Below are positions 28,765 through 37,710 of a DNA stretch of 64,000 nt, in pieces. The notes beneath the pieces were generated by a model. That model made no database searches. It was not told the DNA's origin and worked only from the letters and a program-made list of their open reading frames with translations. Every line of letters begins with the position of its first letter. Position 1 is the first letter of the stretch. The stretch is from NCBI RefSeq assembly GCF_007859395.1, contig NZ_VOHD01000003.1, positions 665,028 to 729,027 of the forward strand. The letters are read 5' to 3'. Made by a program: the position numbers and the translations under genes. Source of the stretch: Planomicrobium sp. CPCC 101110 (GTDB lineage: Bacteria > Bacillota > Bacilli > Bacillales_A > Planococcaceae).

Positions 28765-29598
28765 TTAAACTTCAGTTATTTCAATTTCAGGTTTCTCGAA
28801 CTTGTTGGCAGCTCCGTGCATTACTGGGCCGACATATTCGTTCAATTTCCAGCCATGCTGGATGGCGGCGGAAACGAATGTTTTTGCGTCAAGTACAGCT
28901 TCTTTAACGGATTTGCCGTTTGCCAAGTTGGCGGTGATTGCAGCAGCGAATGTGCAGCCGGCACCATGGTTATAAGTTGTGTCCGTTTTTTCGGAAGTCA
29001 GCAAATAATGTGTCGTCCCGTCAAAAAGCAGGTCAGCAGCTTTTTCATGTTTCAATTGCTTGCCGCCTTTGATGACAACGTATTGAGCGCCGTGCGCGTG
29101 GATTTTTTCCGCTGCAGCTTTCAAATCCTCAACTGTCTGAAGTGTTCCTAAACCGGAAAGCTGGCCAGCTTCGACCAAGTTCGGTGTTACAACTTTAGCG
29201 ACCGGCAACAAGTGGGCAATCATTGCGTCGACGTTTTCAGGAAACAATACTTCATCTTCGCCTTTGCATGCCATGACCGGGTCGATGACGACATCTTCCA
29301 AACCGGATTTTTGAATGGCTTTGCCGGCCATTTCGATAATATCGACTGTCGGGAGCATCCCTGTTTTCAAGGCATCAACACCTGTAGAAAATGCGGTTTC
29401 AAGTTGAGCGTGAAGCGTTTCGACCGGAATCGGATGGATGCCGTGGCTCCAGCCGTTGTTCGGATCCATGGTTACGATGACGGTCAAAGCGTTCATTCCG
29501 TATGTTCCGTGTTCTTGGAACGTTTTCAAGTCAGCTTGGATGCCAGCTCCGCCAGATGTATCTGAACCTGCGATTGTTAAAGTCTTCTTAAGTGTCAT
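28765..29598 (-). CDS. pdxK: Pyridoxine kinase (ThiD-like ribokinase family)
   Basis: 277 residues. Ribokinase-type motifs: AGSDTSGGAGIQADLKTF at the N-terminus and the anion-hole/catalytic segment YNHGAGCTFAAAITA near residue 210, with DPVMACKGED in between. Phosphorylates pyridoxal, pyridoxine or pyridoxamine; the same fold also serves hydroxymethylpyrimidine in ThiD. Resemblance to B. subtilis PdxK (a ThiD-like form), and the neighbouring ung, ywdI and ywdK homologues of the same B. subtilis region, favour pyridoxine kinase. Confidence 0.85.
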   Translation of the reverse strand: MTLKKTLTIAGSDTSGGAGIQADLKTFQEHGTYGMNALTVIVTMDPNNGWSHGIHPIPVETLHAQLETAFSTGVDALKTGMLPTVDIIEMAGKAIQKSGLEDVVIDPVMACKGEDEVLFPENVDAMIAHLLPVAKVVTPNLVEAGQLSGLGTLQTVEDLKAAAEKIHAHGAQYVVIKGGKQLKHEKAADLLFDGTTHYLLTSEKTDTTYNHGAGCTFAAAITANLANGKSVKEAVLDAKTFVSAAIQHGWKLNEYVGPVMHGAANKFEKPEIEITEV

Positions 29599-29658
29599 CG
29601 GTCAAACTCCTTTAAAGAAATTGATTTTATAGTTTTATTTTATCAAAAACCAGCCCAT

Positions 29659-29913
29659 TTACAATGAATCGGTCTTTTGAGGCGTGAGCAGAATTGCGGC
29701 GCTTATGGTGCTTAGCGCGAAGAACGCTGCGATGAACAATGCGATGATCCAGCTGCCGCTTCTGAAAAGACCAATCGCGATGATAAATGTTAGAATGGAC
29801 ACAGCGATTAAGAACGCTGCCAGGCATCCGATGCCGGCTTGTTTTGCCCTTTCTGGAGCACTGGAACCATCCGCTGCGGAAATTGTTTTTATTTTTTCTC
29901 GCCAATCAGCCAT
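29659..29913 (-). CDS. Small membrane protein of unknown function
   Basis: 84 residues. A soluble N-terminal ~25 residues (ADWREKIKTISAADGSSAPE) are followed by two hydrophobic helices (about 28-48 and 52-74) and a short polar tail. Weak GGGGCG site before the ATG. I do not recognise the family. Its position between pdxK and ung homologues is shared with small genes of the ywd region, but no function follows from that. Confidence 0.6.
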   Translation of the reverse strand: MADWREKIKTISAADGSSAPERAKQAGIGCLAAFLIAVSILTFIIAIGLFRSGSWIIALFIAAFFALSTISAAILLTPQKTDSL

Positions 29914-29980
29914 CGTTATCGCCCCTTTTGCTTATCCTATCATGGGGCGATAATGAAATGAATAGAAAGAGGGATGTTAT

Positions 29981-30700
29981 ATGGCAAAAGATCCGAAGTT
30001 GACGGAAATTGAGCGTTTATTGAATGAAGTGAAAGGAAAAGGAGAAACAAAAGAATCAGGATTCTGGCGGACAGCCAAAGTCATGATGGGGGTTTTCCGC
30101 AATTCTTTTTTTGTGCTTATTACAGCTCTCCTGTTGTTGCTGGTCGCTCTGCCTCTGGGTACATGGTGGATGATCCAAGGCTCCACCGCGACCGAAAGCA
30201 AGGGTGCGTTCTTGGAACGGATCCAGGATTTGAATGAGTTATCGACAGCGGAAGCTTATTCGAAAGTGATTATCGAGCGCCAGGACAATGCGCTGTTCGG
30301 AAAGGAAATCGGCTTGGATTTGCCCGGGACAAAACGCCAGCTGCTTGTTGTGATTCCGGGGTCAGTCCGTGCGGGCATTGATTTTTCTGAAGTCACCGAA
30401 GAAGATATCGTCCTCGACGAGGAAGCGAAGACTGCGACATTGACGTTGCCGCCTGCAAAAATTCTGGGAGGCCCTGAATTGTTCATGGACCAAGTGGAAG
30501 TGTATTCGTACGAAGGCCTTCTCCGTGGAGATACCGATATTTCGGAAGCATATGAACTTGCGGAAGAAGCGAAAAAACTGATGGTGGAAGAAACGACCGG
30601 CCAAGGGGTGCTGGAAACGGCCGAAGCTAATGCGGCCCGGTCTGTGCAGGAAATGTTCAACTTGGTCGATTATGATGTGGAAGTCCAATTTGAAGATTGA
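29981..30700 (+). CDS. DUF4230 domain membrane-anchored protein
   Basis: 239 residues. Lys/Glu-rich cytoplasmic N-terminus, one transmembrane helix around 40-62 (NSFFVLITALLLLLVALPLG), then a DUF4230-like outer domain with the alternating hydrophobic pattern LLVVIPGSVRAGIDFSEV and a C-terminal helical part. Function unknown; likely surface exposed. The stop is 12 nt before the ung start, so the two may be co-expressed. Confidence 0.78.
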   Translation: MAKDPKLTEIERLLNEVKGKGETKESGFWRTAKVMMGVFRNSFFVLITALLLLLVALPLGTWWMIQGSTATESKGAFLERIQDLNELSTAEAYSKVIIERQDNALFGKEIGLDLPGTKRQLLVVIPGSVRAGIDFSEVTEEDIVLDEEAKTATLTLPPAKILGGPELFMDQVEVYSYEGLLRGDTDISEAYELAEEAKKLMVEETTGQGVLETAEANAARSVQEMFNLVDYDVEVQFED

Positions 30701-30712
30701 GGAGTGGGGTCT

Positions 30713-31387
30713 ATGGGAAAGCAGATTTTTCAAAACGATTGGCAGGACGTATTGGGAGAAGAATTTGAAAAACCTTACTACTTGAAGTTGCGGGAATTCC
30801 TGAAAGAAGAGTATTCGAACGAGACCATCTATCCTGCCAAGGAGAACATCTGGTCAGCGTTCGAGCATACACCTTTCAAAGATGTTAAAGTCGTTATTTT
30901 AGGGCAAGATCCGTACCATGGCCCGAACCAGGCGCATGGATTGAGCTTCTCTGTGCAGCCGGGAGTTCCGCATCCGCCGAGCTTGCGCAATATGCTGAAA
31001 GAGCTGGAAGAAGACCTCGGCTGCCAAAAGCCGAAAGACGGCACATTGACAAAATGGGCGGACCAGGGCGTCATGATGCTCAACACAGTCCTGACGGTCC
31101 GGGCGGGGCAAGCGAATTCGCACCGCAATCAAGGATGGGAAACGTTCACTGATGAAGTGATCCGCAAATTGTCGGAGCGGGAAGAACCGGTCATCTTTGT
31201 GTTATGGGGCAAACCCGCACAAAAGAAAAAGCCGCTTATCGACTTGGAAAACAACGATATTGTGGAAGCCCCGCACCCGAGTCCGCTTAGCGCCAGCCGT
31301 GGATTCTTCGGCAGCCGGCCTTATTCAAAAGTGAACGAAATGTTACAAAAACGGGGGCAGCAGCCGATCGATTTTTGCCTTGCCTGA
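30713..31387 (+). CDS. ung: Uracil-DNA glycosylase (family 1)
   Basis: 224 residues from the ATG at 30713 (GAGGAGTGGGG site). Catalytic Asp and water-activating loop in [20 protein letters not shown], the Leu-loop [18 protein letters not shown] with the catalytic His, and the uracil-specificity Asn in MLNTVLTV. Excises uracil from DNA as the first step of base-excision repair. Head of a run continuing with ywdI and ywdK homologues, as in B. subtilis (ung = ywdG). Confidence 0.97.
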   Translation: MGKQIFQNDWQDVLGEEFEKPYYLKLREFLKEEYSNETIYPAKENIWSAFEHTPFKDVKVVILGQDPYHGPNQAHGLSFSVQPGVPHPPSLRNMLKELEEDLGCQKPKDGTLTKWADQGVMMLNTVLTVRAGQANSHRNQGWETFTDEVIRKLSEREEPVIFVLWGKPAQKKKPLIDLENNDIVEAPHPSPLSASRGFFGSRPYSKVNEMLQKRGQQPIDFCLA

Positions 31388-31503
31388 TGCGGTTTAAGCA
31401 AGGCATGTTAAAATAAGGGGAAACCCTGCTTGATGGGGTGTTGTTGCCTCGGCTGACCGTCAAAGCGAAAGGGAAAAGATTAGAAATGAAAGGGGGATTT
31501 ACG

Positions 31504-31767
31504 ATGGCTGTCGCACCTGCACGTATTTTGAGTGAGATTGAGAAATACGCCGGCAAAGCGCGGACTGAAGATCCGGCGAAAATGCGCGAATCGGTCGCCG
31601 CTATCCGGGCTTTGTGCAATCTGTTGCTGGATGAGGACGGACCCGTTCAGGAACAAACGCCGCGTGCTATGCCGCTCACGCCCCCAGCTTCAAAGCCACC
31701 AATTTCGTTGGGCGAGAACAAGTTGAAAGAAGAAGGCGCCAACGGGGATTCATTGTTTGATTTTTAA
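31504..31767 (+). CDS. ywdI: YwdI/DUF5327 family protein
   Basis: 87 residues from the ATG at 31504, preceded by AAAGGGGGAT. N-terminal helix PARILSEIEKYAGKAR, a helix REsVAAIRALCNLLL, and a low-complexity Pro-rich C-terminus. Matches the small DUF5327 family next to ung. Function unknown. The upstream ~110 bp after ung contains no clear terminator. Confidence 0.75.
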   Translation: MAVAPARILSEIEKYAGKARTEDPAKMRESVAAIRALCNLLLDEDGPVQEQTPRAMPLTPPASKPPISLGENKLKEEGANGDSLFDF

Positions 31768-31785
31768 GCGGAAAGAGGAGAAAGC

Positions 31786-32163
31786 ATGAAGTTTTTCTTG
31801 ATTGCCGGAGCGGTCAACGCGTTGTTGTCTGTCGCTTTCGGTGCATTTGGCGCGCATATGCTGGAAGGGCGCGTTGCGGATAAGTACATTGCCACTTGGC
31901 AAACAGCGGTGCAATATCAAATGTTCCACTCGATCGGTTTGATGATTGTAGCAGTCTTGATGAGCTCCGCGTTTATCGGGCCTATCAGCTCGTTGAACTG
32001 GGCTGGGTATTTGATGCTTGCGGGCATCATCATTTTCTCAGGAAGCCTTTATGTCTTGAGTCTATCGGGCATCAGTATTTTAGGTGCCATTACGCCAATT
32101 GGCGGCGTCGCATTCATCGTCGGCTGGATCATGCTGATTGTTGCAGCGGCAAAAGCATTATAA
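31786..32163 (+). CDS. ywdK: YwdK/DUF423 membrane protein
   Basis: 125 residues, four transmembrane helices. The N-terminal GAVNALLSVAFGAFGAHMLEGRV is the DUF423 hallmark; the last helix is GGVAFIVGWIMLIVAAAKAL. Function unknown; conserved membrane protein. Eighteen bases after ywdI, and closed by a strong terminator. Confidence 0.9.
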   Translation: MKFFLIAGAVNALLSVAFGAFGAHMLEGRVADKYIATWQTAVQYQMFHSIGLMIVAVLMSSAFIGPISSLNWAGYLMLAGIIIFSGSLYVLSLSGISILGAITPIGGVAFIVGWIMLIVAAAKAL

Positions 32164-32171
32164 GATAATGC

Positions 32172-32206
32172 AAAAAAGCAGTCCGCCAAGGCGGACTGCT
32201 TTTTTG
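32172..32206 (+). terminator. Terminator after ywdK
   Basis: AAAAAAGCAGTCCGCC / GGCGGACTGCTTTTTT with a 2-nt centre. Confidence 0.92.
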
Positions 32207-32214
32207 CGGATTTC

Positions 32215-32361
32215 ATATAGAAGAGCGCGAAGCGCATGAAGAAAGTGCACTTTGCCATGTAAAGGGTGCGGAAATTCATGTTGAAACTCCGGAAGTTCAT
32301 GTTAGGTGCGAAAAGATAGAATTGGGATGCAGAACTATAGGCGGAAGATGCGTTCAAGGTT
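32215..32361. repeat. Degenerate 21-bp tandem repeat array, about seven units
   Basis: Units begin at 32215, 32236, 32257, 32278, 32299, 32320 and 32341. Units 2-5 all start with ATG, and units 3 and 4 share the unit ending CGGAA(A/G)TTC. The period being a multiple of three, the minus strand reads as heptapeptides starting with Met (MNFRSFN, MNFRTLY, MAKCTFF, MRFALFY). It lies between the convergent terminators of ywdK and hemQ. Confidence 0.65.
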
Positions 32362-32370
32362 AAAAGCAAT

Positions 32371-32397
32371 AAAAAAAGCCGCCTAGAGGCGGCTTCC
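32371..32397 (-). terminator. Terminator after hemQ
   Basis: AAGCCGCC / GGCGGCTT with a 4-nt loop; T tract on the minus strand. Confidence 0.88.
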
Positions 32398-32403
32398 AAC
32401 TAT

Positions 32404-33153
32404 TTATACTTCCAAAAACTTCACGAAACGGTCTGCGTCTAGGCGTGTGCCGACATAGAACGAACCGAATTCGGCATAGCGGGCGCTGACTTCGTCAAAG
32501 CGCATTTCGTAGACCAATTTTTTGAACTGAAGAACGTCGTCCGCAAACAAAGTGACGCCCCATTCATAGTCATCAAAACCGACAGAACCGGAGATGATCT
32601 GCTTCACTTTGCCGGCGTAGCTGCGGCCGATTTTGCCGTGGCTCAGCATCAACTCTTTGCGCGCGTCCATCGGCAGCATGTACCAGTTGTCTTCGCCTTG
32701 GCGGCGTTTGTCCATCGGATAGAAGCAGATGTATTGCGACCGCTGAAGTTCCGGGTACAGGCGCGCACGGACATGCGGGTTTTGGTATGGGTCTTCATCC
32801 GATTTTCCAGCCAGGTAGTTGGAAAGTTCGACGACAGAAACATACGAATAAGTTGGAACTGTATAAGCGACCAATGTCAGCTTGTTGTATTCTGTTTCAA
32901 GTTCCCGCAGTTCGTCCATCGTCTCGCGCAATAACATCAACATCAAATCGGCTTTTTGGCCGACGATGGAATACAAGGCGTGCGCTCCGGTCTTGTTCTC
33001 ATCCGCTTGGTTGACTTTTTCGATAAACGCTTGATATTCGTCGATTGCGAACTGGCGCTCTTCGTCCGTCAACAATTTCCATGAAACCCAGTCCATCGAA
33101 CGGAAATCATGAAGGACGTACCAGCCGTCTAATGTAATTGCTGCTTCGTTCAT
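32404..33153 (-). CDS. hemQ: Coproheme decarboxylase HemQ/ChdC (chlorite-dismutase fold)
   Basis: 249 residues, normal length. Decarboxylates coproheme III to heme b using peroxide, the last step of the Gram-positive coproporphyrin-dependent heme route. Recognised by the family blocks [37 protein letters not shown] and [18 protein letters not shown], the last carrying the likely proximal His. Cytosolic homopentamer in characterised members. Single gene with its own terminator. The gene next door, lipL, has the same neighbourhood in B. subtilis (ywfI, ywfL). Confidence 0.94.
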   Translation of the reverse strand: MNEAAITLDGWYVLHDFRSMDWVSWKLLTDEERQFAIDEYQAFIEKVNQADENKTGAHALYSIVGQKADLMLMLLRETMDELRELETEYNKLTLVAYTVPTYSYVSVVELSNYLAGKSDEDPYQNPHVRARLYPELQRSQYICFYPMDKRRQGEDNWYMLPMDARKELMLSHGKIGRSYAGKVKQIISGSVGFDDYEWGVTLFADDVLQFKKLVYEMRFDEVSARYAEFGSFYVGTRLDADRFVKFLEV

Positions 33154-33326
33154 TTATCAAACACTCCTTTTAGTCTTGCTCTCACAAAATCAGTTTATCA
33201 CAACACCTTGGCAACTTCCTCCAAAAGAAGGGGCTGTCACCAATTCGTCATGGCTTGGACGCCTTTTCAGCAAGGCTTGAGTCGGGTAAACTGAAAGGAA
33301 GTTATTCGGGAAGAGGAGAAATCGTT

Positions 33327-34148
33327 ATGCCGTTATCTATAGAACAAATCAAGTGGCGTTTCTGGGACCAGTCCTTGAGCGCGAAAAACCGATCCGCACT
33401 GGAATCGTTTGCCGCAGACGACACATTATGCGAGCTCGTCGGTTCGGGCAAAAGCCTGCCGGCCGTCCGCACATGGGTCCATGACAACACGGTCGTGCTC
33501 GGCATCCAAGACCACCGGCTGCCGCATCTTGAAGCGGGGATAAAGGTGCTTCAGTCCCGCGGCTTCACGCCGATTGTTCGCAATTCGGGAGGGCTGGCTG
33601 TCGTGCTCGATGCCGGTGTCTTGAATATTTCACTCGTCATGTCGGAAAAGGAAAGTGCCATTGATATTTCCTCAGGATATGATATGATGCTCGAATTGAT
33701 CCGGAATTTGTTTCCCGATGCCCCGATTGAAGCTTATGAAATCGTCGGCTCCTATTGCCCGGGTTCTTATGATTTGAGCATCGGAGGGAGAAAATTCGCA
33801 GGCATTTCCCAACGCCGCATCCGCAGAGGGGTCGCAGTGCAAATTTATCTTTGTGTCGAAGGAAGCGGAGCGGAACGGGCGGAACTGATCCGCGATTTTT
33901 ACGAAGCAGGCCTTGCAGGGGAAGAAACGAAATTCGCATACCCTGTGATCCAGCCGGAAGTGATGGCGTCGCTCAGCGAGCTGTTGGGAAGAACCATCAC
34001 TGTTCCCGAAGTGATGCTCGATTTGTATGGCATGTTGGGCATGCCGGCGCCGCAGCCGCTTCTTCCGGAAGAAATGGAGCTGTACGGGTTTTATTTGGAC
34101 CGGGTAGTGGAACGGAATAAGAAAATGCTGCCAGCGCCCCTTGAATGA
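33327..34148 (+). CDS. lipL: Octanoyl-[GcvH]:protein N-octanoyltransferase LipL
   Basis: 273 residues from the ATG at 33327 (AAGAGGAGA site). BPL/LplA/LipB fold: [39 protein letters not shown] near the N-terminus, and the acyl-accepting cysteine in [25 protein letters not shown]. Moves octanoate or lipoate from GcvH to E2 subunits. Overall arrangement and Cys position fit LipL rather than a lipoate ligase. Confidence 0.88.
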   Translation: MPLSIEQIKWRFWDQSLSAKNRSALESFAADDTLCELVGSGKSLPAVRTWVHDNTVVLGIQDHRLPHLEAGIKVLQSRGFTPIVRNSGGLAVVLDAGVLNISLVMSEKESAIDISSGYDMMLELIRNLFPDAPIEAYEIVGSYCPGSYDLSIGGRKFAGISQRRIRRGVAVQIYLCVEGSGAERAELIRDFYEAGLAGEETKFAYPVIQPEVMASLSELLGRTITVPEVMLDLYGMLGMPAPQPLLPEEMELYGFYLDRVVERNKKMLPAPLE

Positions 34149-34201
34149 GAAATTGAGGGCAAGTTAAAATATGAGTTGATAGAACAAATTGGAGGTGTGC
34201 C

Positions 34202-35506
34202 ATGAGCTATGCTGCACAAAAATTAGCAGAAGAAAAAGTGTTCAAAGATCCGGTTCATAGGTACATCCATGTACGCGACCAAGTTATCTGGGATCTGATC
34301 AATTCGCGTGAAGTGCAGCGCCTTCGCCGGATCAAACAATTAGGGACTTCTTATCTGGTGTTCCACGGAGCGGAGCATAGCCGCTTTAACCATTCGCTCG
34401 GCGTTTATGAAATCGTCCGCCGGATCGTCGATGATATCTTTCATGAACGTCCGGCATGGGATGAGAGCGAACGGCTTGTCGTTTTATGTGCGGCGCTTCT
34501 TCATGATCTCGGGCACGGACCGTTCTCGCATTCGTTCGAGAAAGTTTTCCACGTCGATCATGAAGTGTTCACACGGGAGATATTGCTTGGCGAAACGGAA
34601 GTCAATGGGATTTTGTTGAAGGTCGCGGCTGATTTTCCGAAGAAAGTGGCTGAAGTGATAGCGAAAACCTATTCAAACAAGCAAGTCGTCTCGCTGATTT
34701 CAAGCCAGATTGATGCGGACCGCATGGACTATCTTCAGCGTGATGCATACTATACAGGCGTTTCTTACGGACATTTTGATATGGAACGCATCTTGCGCGT
34801 CATGCGTCCGGTAGAGGACCAGGTGGTCATCAAATCGAGCGGGATGCACGCAGTCGAGGACTATATCATGAGCCGCTACCAAATGTATTGGCAAGTGTAT
34901 TTCCACCCCGTTGCCCGGAGCGCGGAAGTGATTTTGCGGAAGATTTTGCAAAGAGCCAAGGAATTGAGCGAATCCGGCTATAAATTCGAGCAGCCGCCGA
35001 CCCATTTTATGGCCTTTTTCGATAGGTCGTTCAATTTGAAGGATTACTTGGCGCTTGATGAAGGGGTATTGATGACATATTTCCAGCTATGGATGACGGA
35101 ACGCGACCCGATTTTGTCCGATTTGAGCGACCGCTTTGTCAACCGGCGGCTGTTCCAGTATGTCGATTTTGATCCGGGCAAAGACTACCGGAAACTCGGA
35201 GAGCTCTCCCAATTGTTCAGAAAAGCGGGGATCGATCCCGATTATTATTTGATTGATGATTCAACGTCCGACCTGCCTTACGATTTCTACCGTCCGGGCG
35301 AAGAGGAGGAGCGCCTGCCGATCCATCTCTTGATGCCGTCAGGCGAAATCAAAGAATTATCCCGGTCCTCACAAATCGTCGATGCCATTTCCGGCAAAAG
35401 GCGGACCGATTATAAATTGTATTTTCCTGCAGAGTTGCTCATTGATGGCAAGAAAAAGGCCGTCAAACAGCAAATCCTGCAAATGCTTCGAGAAGGAGGA
35501 GTATAA
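34202..35506 (+). CDS. ywfO: HD-superfamily phosphohydrolase (YwfO-like)
   Basis: 434 residues. HD domain metal ligands: H in EHSRFNHSLGV, HD in LLHDLGHGPFSHSF, and D in SSQIDADRMDYLQRDAYY. Related to SAMHD1-type dNTP or nucleotide phosphohydrolases; B. subtilis YwfO has been linked to nucleotide phosphate hydrolysis, and the exact substrate here is unknown. GGAGGTGTGCC site. Adjacent, with no gap, to the ywgA homologue. Confidence 0.85.
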   Translation: MSYAAQKLAEEKVFKDPVHRYIHVRDQVIWDLINSREVQRLRRIKQLGTSYLVFHGAEHSRFNHSLGVYEIVRRIVDDIFHERPAWDESERLVVLCAALLHDLGHGPFSHSFEKVFHVDHEVFTREILLGETEVNGILLKVAADFPKKVAEVIAKTYSNKQVVSLISSQIDADRMDYLQRDAYYTGVSYGHFDMERILRVMRPVEDQVVIKSSGMHAVEDYIMSRYQMYWQVYFHPVARSAEVILRKILQRAKELSESGYKFEQPPTHFMAFFDRSFNLKDYLALDEGVLMTYFQLWMTERDPILSDLSDRFVNRRLFQYVDFDPGKDYRKLGELSQLFRKAGIDPDYYLIDDSTSDLPYDFYRPGEEEERLPIHLLMPSGEIKELSRSSQIVDAISGKRRTDYKLYFPAELLIDGKKKAVKQQILQMLREGGV

Positions 35507-36007
35507 TTGCTCCAGGAACACGCAAAAATAGTAGATTTCATATCATTGGCGGAAGGGATTACCGGCCGCAAGAAGTTACAGAAAATGATTTACATATTGA
35601 AGAAAATGGGTGTGCCATTTCAGGAAAAATATGAATTTCATATTTATGGCCCTTATTCGGAAGAGCTGACGGCCCGTGTCGAGGAATTATGCGATATGGG
35701 ATTTGTTTCAGAAGAGCTGGAAGATAAAGGTTCATATGTACAGTACAAATACAGCGTGACGGCCGAAGGGATGGAATTCTCTAATGCACTTGGAAAATCG
35801 GTGCTCGGAAATCCGTCGCAAGCCGTAAAGCTCAATGAAAAAAGCGGCCGCTTTTTGGAGCTGACTGCAACGCTCCTGTATTTCGATCATTTGGAGCGGG
35901 CAGAACAAATTGAAAAGCTGCACGTCGTCAAAGGCAAACTCAATTTTACAAACGAAGAAATCAACCAAGCGTTCGAATTCATTGAAGAACTGTCAGTGCT
36001 GATGTAA
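35507..36007 (+). CDS. ywgA: YwgA family protein
   Basis: 166 residues. TTG start at 35507 immediately after the ywfO stop and with AGAAGGAGGAG upstream, so the two are translated together. Mostly helical; GRKKLQKMIYILKKMG and EKYEFHIYGPYSEEL are typical of this Firmicute family. Fold and motif order recall the Panacea/DUF4065-like antitoxin group, but I would not assign a function. Ends at a terminator. Confidence 0.82.
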   Translation: MLQEHAKIVDFISLAEGITGRKKLQKMIYILKKMGVPFQEKYEFHIYGPYSEELTARVEELCDMGFVSEELEDKGSYVQYKYSVTAEGMEFSNALGKSVLGNPSQAVKLNEKSGRFLELTATLLYFDHLERAEQIEKLHVVKGKLNFTNEEINQAFEFIEELSVLM

Positions 36008-36010
36008 AAG

Positions 36011-36040
36011 AAAAAACTCCCGCTTTCGGGAGTTTTACTT
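36011..36040 (+). terminator. Terminator after ywgA
   Basis: AAAACTCCC / GGGAGTTTT with a 6-nt loop and T-rich tail. Confidence 0.88.
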
Positions 36041-36079
36041 TATGTAGTAAGTTGAACTTCATATCTTTAGTTGTTGGCA

Positions 36080-36250
36080 TTCCGCAAAACAGCTGCGCTT
36101 TCCGCGGGCTCACGCCGAACTGACTCGGGCTTTTGCCCGAGTGGATTTCGGCACTTCGCTATCCCGCAGGAAAGTATCGGCCGACCAGCATTCGGCTGAT
36201 ACTTTGCGACGAAGCGCACAGCGCTGCAGGAGCACATGGTTTTCTCCGCT
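36080..36250 (+). repeat. Dispersed hairpin repeat, family B, copy 1
   Basis: Core 36175-36236: stem TATCGGCCGA / TCGGCTGATA, then TTTGCGACGAAG and GCAGGAGCACATGG. Upstream hairpins ACTCGGGC/GCCCGAGT and the CCGCGGG/ATCCCGC-rich part belong to the same block. Further copies at 57383-57445 and 61245-61312. The rest of 36251-36431 shows no gene; a TTTAGTTC(A)AC motif bounds the block. Confidence 0.6.
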
Positions 36251-36431
36251 GTTTTGCTCCATGCCTTTCAGTCAATTAGCAGTAAAACAGCAATTTTACC
36301 AGAAGTCACTTGAAATCTTAAGGCATTTCTTAGCTTCGGCGCGTCTGCGGGCTTATTGCGAGAGCCATGCCCAAAGCGAACGAAGCGGTGTGTAAATGAT
36401 ACTTCTTTAGTTCAACTTAAATATATCGTTT

Positions 36432-36617
36432 TTACTGATCAGAGAACAGTTTCCCTTTTGTACCGTAGTCGCTTTTTTTCATGTCTTCGATAAAAACGAC
36501 GACGTTTTCGACCGGTGCGCCAGTTGTTTCAGAAACGGCTTCCGTCACTTTTTCAACAAGTGCGCGTTTTTGGTCTTCTGTGCGCCCTTCGAGCATTTTA
36601 ACAGTCACATATGGCAT
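36432..36617 (-). CDS. ywhB: 4-oxalocrotonate tautomerase family protein
   Basis: 61 residues from the ATG at 36617 (AAAAGGAGCTG site), the standard 4-OT monomer length. The mature N-terminus would be the catalytic Pro2 (MPYVTVKMLEGRT), with the Arg-containing EGRTEDQKRALVEKVTEA helix. Tautomerases of this type isomerise enol/keto acids; the natural substrate of YwhB homologues is not known. Same place as ywhB in B. subtilis, between ywgA and ywhD. Confidence 0.9.
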   Translation of the reverse strand: MPYVTVKMLEGRTEDQKRALVEKVTEAVSETTGAPVENVVVFIEDMKKSDYGTKGKLFSDQ

Positions 36618-36678
36618 AATGGATACAGCTCCTTTTCTTGAGATTACCACCATCATAGCAGAACGGAGGATTGTAAAC

Positions 36679-37200
36679 ATGGCAAATGAAGAAAAACCAA
36701 AACAAAAACTGGGCTTTACCATCATAAAAGACGATCCGACCGATGGACATAAAGGCTATGGCATCGGCTCATTGTCGCTGGAAAACGTCTCTCCAGTCAT
36801 TATTGACGTGGAAGAAGGGACCGCTGTCGTCGATATCGGCGCCATGCACGCAAGAAGCGAAGTCGAGCGCGGCATCAAGTTCACCACCAACCGTGAGGAC
36901 TCGGCAGGCGGCAAGGACTACTGGCTCGTATGGGTCACCATCGACTTCAATCCGCAAGGGCCCTATTATGCGGGCGTCGCCGCTTGCGAAATGGTCGTCA
37001 ACCGCGAAAAACGGCGCGGCTACAAAATTTTGGCCGACCACGTCAACCGGATGGACAAATCGATGAAGCGCAAAATTCTTGTCGACCACATGGATGCGCC
37101 GTCAAAGAAAGTGCTGCATGACTATTTGAAGAGCCACAACGAAGAGATGTGGAACCGCAGCGCAGAACAGCTCCATACGGATTTGAACACAGAATTCTAA
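36679..37200 (+). CDS. ywhD: YwhD family protein
   Basis: 173 residues from the ATG at 36679 (ACGGAGGA site), divergent from ywhB with only 61 bp between starts. Hydrophilic protein; blocks LGFTIIKDDPTDGHKGYG, GAMHARSEVERGIKF and MDKSMKRKILVDHMD are typical for YwhD. Function unknown. Confidence 0.85.
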   Translation: MANEEKPKQKLGFTIIKDDPTDGHKGYGIGSLSLENVSPVIIDVEEGTAVVDIGAMHARSEVERGIKFTTNREDSAGGKDYWLVWVTIDFNPQGPYYAGVAACEMVVNREKRRGYKILADHVNRMDKSMKRKILVDHMDAPSKKVLHDYLKSHNEEMWNRSAEQLHTDLNTEF

Positions 37201-37303
37201 TATAAGATGAACAGTTTGTGACAGTTGGAAATAGCTTCAATAACGGTTGAAGTTGCTTGGAAAAGGAAGTACACTAGACGTACAGCTTTTGAATATAAAG
37301 CTA

Positions 37304-37440
37304 GGACACCTGTAATGCGAGCGGGTGATGTGAGCCATTGCGTCAACCCAAGCCAATGCCTCATGTTTCTTGCTCCGCACCATCAGGATAAAAAGGTTTT
37401 CTGTGAAGGGAAAAGGTTCCCTGTACAGGAAACCTTTTTG
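37304..37440 (+). ncRNA. Structured RNA candidate ending in a long intrinsic terminator, upstream of speE
   Basis: Nested pairings are visible: CCTG with CAGG, GCG/AGC with GCT/CGC, and GAGCCATTG with CAATGCCTC. A preceding small stem is AGCTTT / AAAGCT. Then a three-part terminator (37392-37437): AAAGGTTT / AAACCTTT, CTGT / ACAG and GGGAA / TTCCC, ending in five T. No riboswitch or T-box signature that I know. It may be a free sRNA or a leader of speE. Confidence 0.45.
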
Positions 37441-37622
37441 TTTTGGGGAATATTGTGTGGCCGAGCGGGTAAGGAAGCTATATGGCCGGAGCAAAGCTGT
37501 TCCTCCATGAAAATTTTTATAAACGCGTTTTCCTTGGCCGCTGCCGCAGCGCATTTTGCCGAAGAACGTCGGCGGTATGGGCTCCGCAATAGGAAGCGGC
37601 AGAAAAAATTATTGCACTTTCC

Positions 37623-37651
37623 TTGAAAACACTTATACTTTTAAAAGTATG
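37623..37651 (+). promoter_or_regulatory. Putative promoter with palindrome upstream of speE
   Basis: TTGAAA (37623-37628) lies 16-17 bp upstream of a weak AAGTAT. Between and over them is a perfect 16-bp palindrome ATACTTTTAAAAGTAT (37635-37650) that could bind a repressor. The stretch 37441-37622 otherwise shows no gene. Confidence 0.35.
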
Positions 37652-37710
37652 CAAAAAAGCACTTTACTTAAATAACACTTATTCTGGAAGATAAAGGAGT
37701 TTGATTATAG

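Noticed and set aside
32049..32399. Minus-strand open frame of 116 codons containing Met-led heptapeptides
   Set aside because: It overlaps ywdK and its terminator and has no ribosome site; only the repeat array is kept as a feature.
37441..37500. tRNA-like text (GTGGCCGAGCGGGTAAGGAAG) resembling a D-arm of tRNA-Ser/Leu
   Set aside because: No acceptor stem, no anticodon stem and no TTCGA-type T-loop follow at the right distance.
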